Shown piece after piece: positions 62,793 to 64,000 of a stretch of DNA of 64,000 bases. Under the pieces are notes generated by a model. It did no database searches. It was not told the DNA's origin and worked only from the letters and a program-made list of their open reading frames with translations. The number at the start of each line of letters is the position of its first letter. Positions within the stretch are counted from its first letter, which is position 1. The DNA lies in contig JAILIS010000002.1 of assembly GCA_024695145.1 (NCBI GenBank), forward strand, positions 30,453 to 94,452, given 5' to 3'. This DNA is from Lachnospiraceae bacterium (GTDB lineage: Bacteria; Bacillota; Clostridia; Lachnospirales; Lachnospiraceae). The translations under genes were made by a program, and so were the position numbers.

Positions 62793-64000
62793 TCAGCCCA
62801 GAGAGGAGAGCAGCCTGTCAAGCATATCATTACATGTCGTTATATATCTCGAAGCCGCATTATATGCATTCTGGTATTTGATCATATTCGTAAGCTCCTC
62901 GTTTGAGGATACGCCCATTACCTGATCCCTGCTGTCGGACAGATTGTGCGTTGCGATCTGCTGGGCGGAAACAATGCTCGAATAAACGGAACCTTCCGTT
63001 GCAAGCTGTCCGACAAGAGCCGAATAGTAATCCCTGTAATCATACTTTGTCGTAAGATCGGGTGAAAGGCTTGAAAACGCCGTAGTAAACGCATTGGCAA
63101 GCCTGTCGGCCTTATTGTGATCGACTTCGCCCTGGTCTGTCAAAAACGATTCGCCGAGCAGTGCAGGGGTTTTTTGCAGATCCGGATTGATCTTCATGTT
63201 GGATATCGTATAAAGCCTGTCTATATTTGCATGCGTCGGATAATCATCTTCGGGAACATAACGGTAATAGGCTGTTCCACCCTCATCGATCTTTTCATAT
63301 CTTGATGTTCCGAGACGAACGAAAAGCTCCTCGGGCAAAGTGGCGTCCTCTTCATATTTCGGAAGGATGTCCTTATTATGATAGTACGGATCGGAAGGAT
63401 CGTTGTACCTGTCGATCAGATCCTTCTCCCCCGTAAGTATGTTGTTCACTTCCGTCATAAGGCTATGAACCATCTGATCCAGCTCAGCCTCGATCTTCAT
63501 GACTACGGAACCGGATGTCGGGATCAGATTTTCCGAAGCATTCGGAGGTGTCCCCGGTTTGGAAGGATCATAATACTTGTAAATACCGTTCATGTACGTA
63601 TCATAGTCCATGTCGGTATAGTTTGCGCGCCTGTCACCCCTTGCCAGTATGATCGACTTGAGCTGTCCTATATCCGTATTGAATTCGGTCGCGATCTCCT
63701 CATTTCTTGCAAACACTTCCGCATTCATGTTCTGAGGCCAGACAGGTGTATAAAACCCTGTTCCGCTTTCAACGACCGTATCCATATGAAATACCCTGTC
63801 TCTTGCAACAAGGGTTACACCTTCAAACTCAACCTCTATACCGCCGTCAGCATTGGTCGAATAGGAGATATTGCCGAGTCCTGACAGTTCATCTAGTGCT
63901 TTGTTCCTGCGGTCACGAAGGTCATTTGCCTCCTGTACGCCTATCTCTTCCTTATGTATCGCTTCATTGAGGGCGTGTATCTCATCACCGAGATCGTTTA
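62793..64000 (-). CDS. flgK: FlgK-like hook-associated protein, C-terminal part (runs off the right edge)
   Basis: The frame is open to the right edge: 401 codons plus the stop are visible. Upstream of the first in-frame Met (63785) it continues with NDLRDRRNKALDELSGLGNI and VEFEGVTLVARDRVFHMDTV, the FlgK block after the first coiled coil. The end is VMGVSSNEELTNMIKYQNAY NAASRYI, the FlgK C-terminus. The N-terminal signature is outside the window. Two flgK genes in tandem, not closely alike, are therefore expressed together; which one is the standard HAP1 is not clear. Confidence 0.88.
   Translation of the reverse strand, partial: NDLGDEIHALNEAIHKEEIGVQEANDLRDRRNKALDELSGLGNISYSTNADGGIEVEFEGVTLVARDRVFHMDTVVESGTGFYTPVWPQNMNAEVFARNEEIATEFNTDIGQLKSIILARGDRRANYTDMDYDTYMNGIYKYYDPSKPGTPPNASENLIPTSGSVVMKIEAELDQMVHSLMTEVNNILTGEKDLIDRYNDPSDPYYHNKDILPKYEEDATLPEELFVRLGTSRYEKIDEGGTAYYRYVPEDDYPTHANIDRLYTISNMKINPDLQKTPALLGESFLTDQGEVDHNKADRLANAFTTAFSSLSPDLTTKYDYRDYYSALVGQLATEGSVYSSIVSAQQIATHNLSDSRDQVMGVSSNEELTNMIKYQNAYNAASRYITTCNDMLDRLLSSLG

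Overview
The window comes from a motile, low-to-mid-GC Firmicute, most probably a Lachnospiraceae (Clostridia) species. The signs are hrcA-grpE-dnaK-dnaJ under a CIRCE element, strong AGGAGG ribosome binding sites, a SAM-I riboswitch before metK, KtrAB, fliW-csrA, FliB and Maf proteins, and sigma-D (sigma-28) flagellar promoters of the TTAA-N15/16-GCCGATAT type. The genus is not assigned. I see no rRNA, tRNA, CRISPR array, transposase or phage gene.

Left part (1-19 kb, almost all on the minus strand). A partial DUF6311-type membrane protein runs off the left edge. Upstream of it lie thiI, a cysteine desulfurase, rsmE and prmA (tRNA thiolation plus ribosome modification), then a DUF3048 membrane-anchored protein with its own promoter. 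Next is the heat-shock operon hrcA-grpE-dnaK-dnaJ with a consensus promoter, a perfect CIRCE and a strong terminator. A second run of genes follows: HerA-like ATPase, LicD-fusion protein, clostripain-type protease, pncB and a MATE transporter.

Middle part (19-33 kb, mixed strands). This holds an S66 carboxypeptidase, a small anchored protein with a toxin-nuclease-like tail next to a CPCC zinc-ribbon protein, ktrB-ktrA, an OGG-type DNA glycosylase, a STAS/SpoIIE-phosphatase pair whose phosphatase gene looks frameshifted near its start, the apparent tail of a lost BTAD regulator, a Gfo/Idh oxidoreductase, a TPR-DUF4037-DUF4125 protein, metK with its riboswitch, and a PaaI-type thioesterase. Three convergent gene pairs overlap at their 3' ends and a fourth is separated by 2 bp.

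Right part (32-64 kb) is a flagellum and flagellar-glycan island. One operon (epimerase, NeuB, NeuA-HAD, IspD/TarI-like, GatD/TarJ-like) appears to make two CMP/CDP-activated precursors: a nonulosonic acid and a polyol phosphate. A block of glycosyltransferases surrounds a Maf (MptE-like) flagellin glycosyltransferase. Two nearly identical short flagellins flank a GGDEF cyclase and a second LicD-fusion protein. FliB (flagellin lysine methylase) and a further glycosyltransferase follow. The filament assembly and regulation set comes last: a FliT/FlgN-like chaperone, fliS, fliD, flaG, csrA, fliW, flgL and two flgK genes, the last cut by the right edge. Sigma-D promoters precede both flagellins and flaG, and probably flgL. 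The first flagellin leader carries a textbook CsrA-binding hairpin, fitting FliW-CsrA control.
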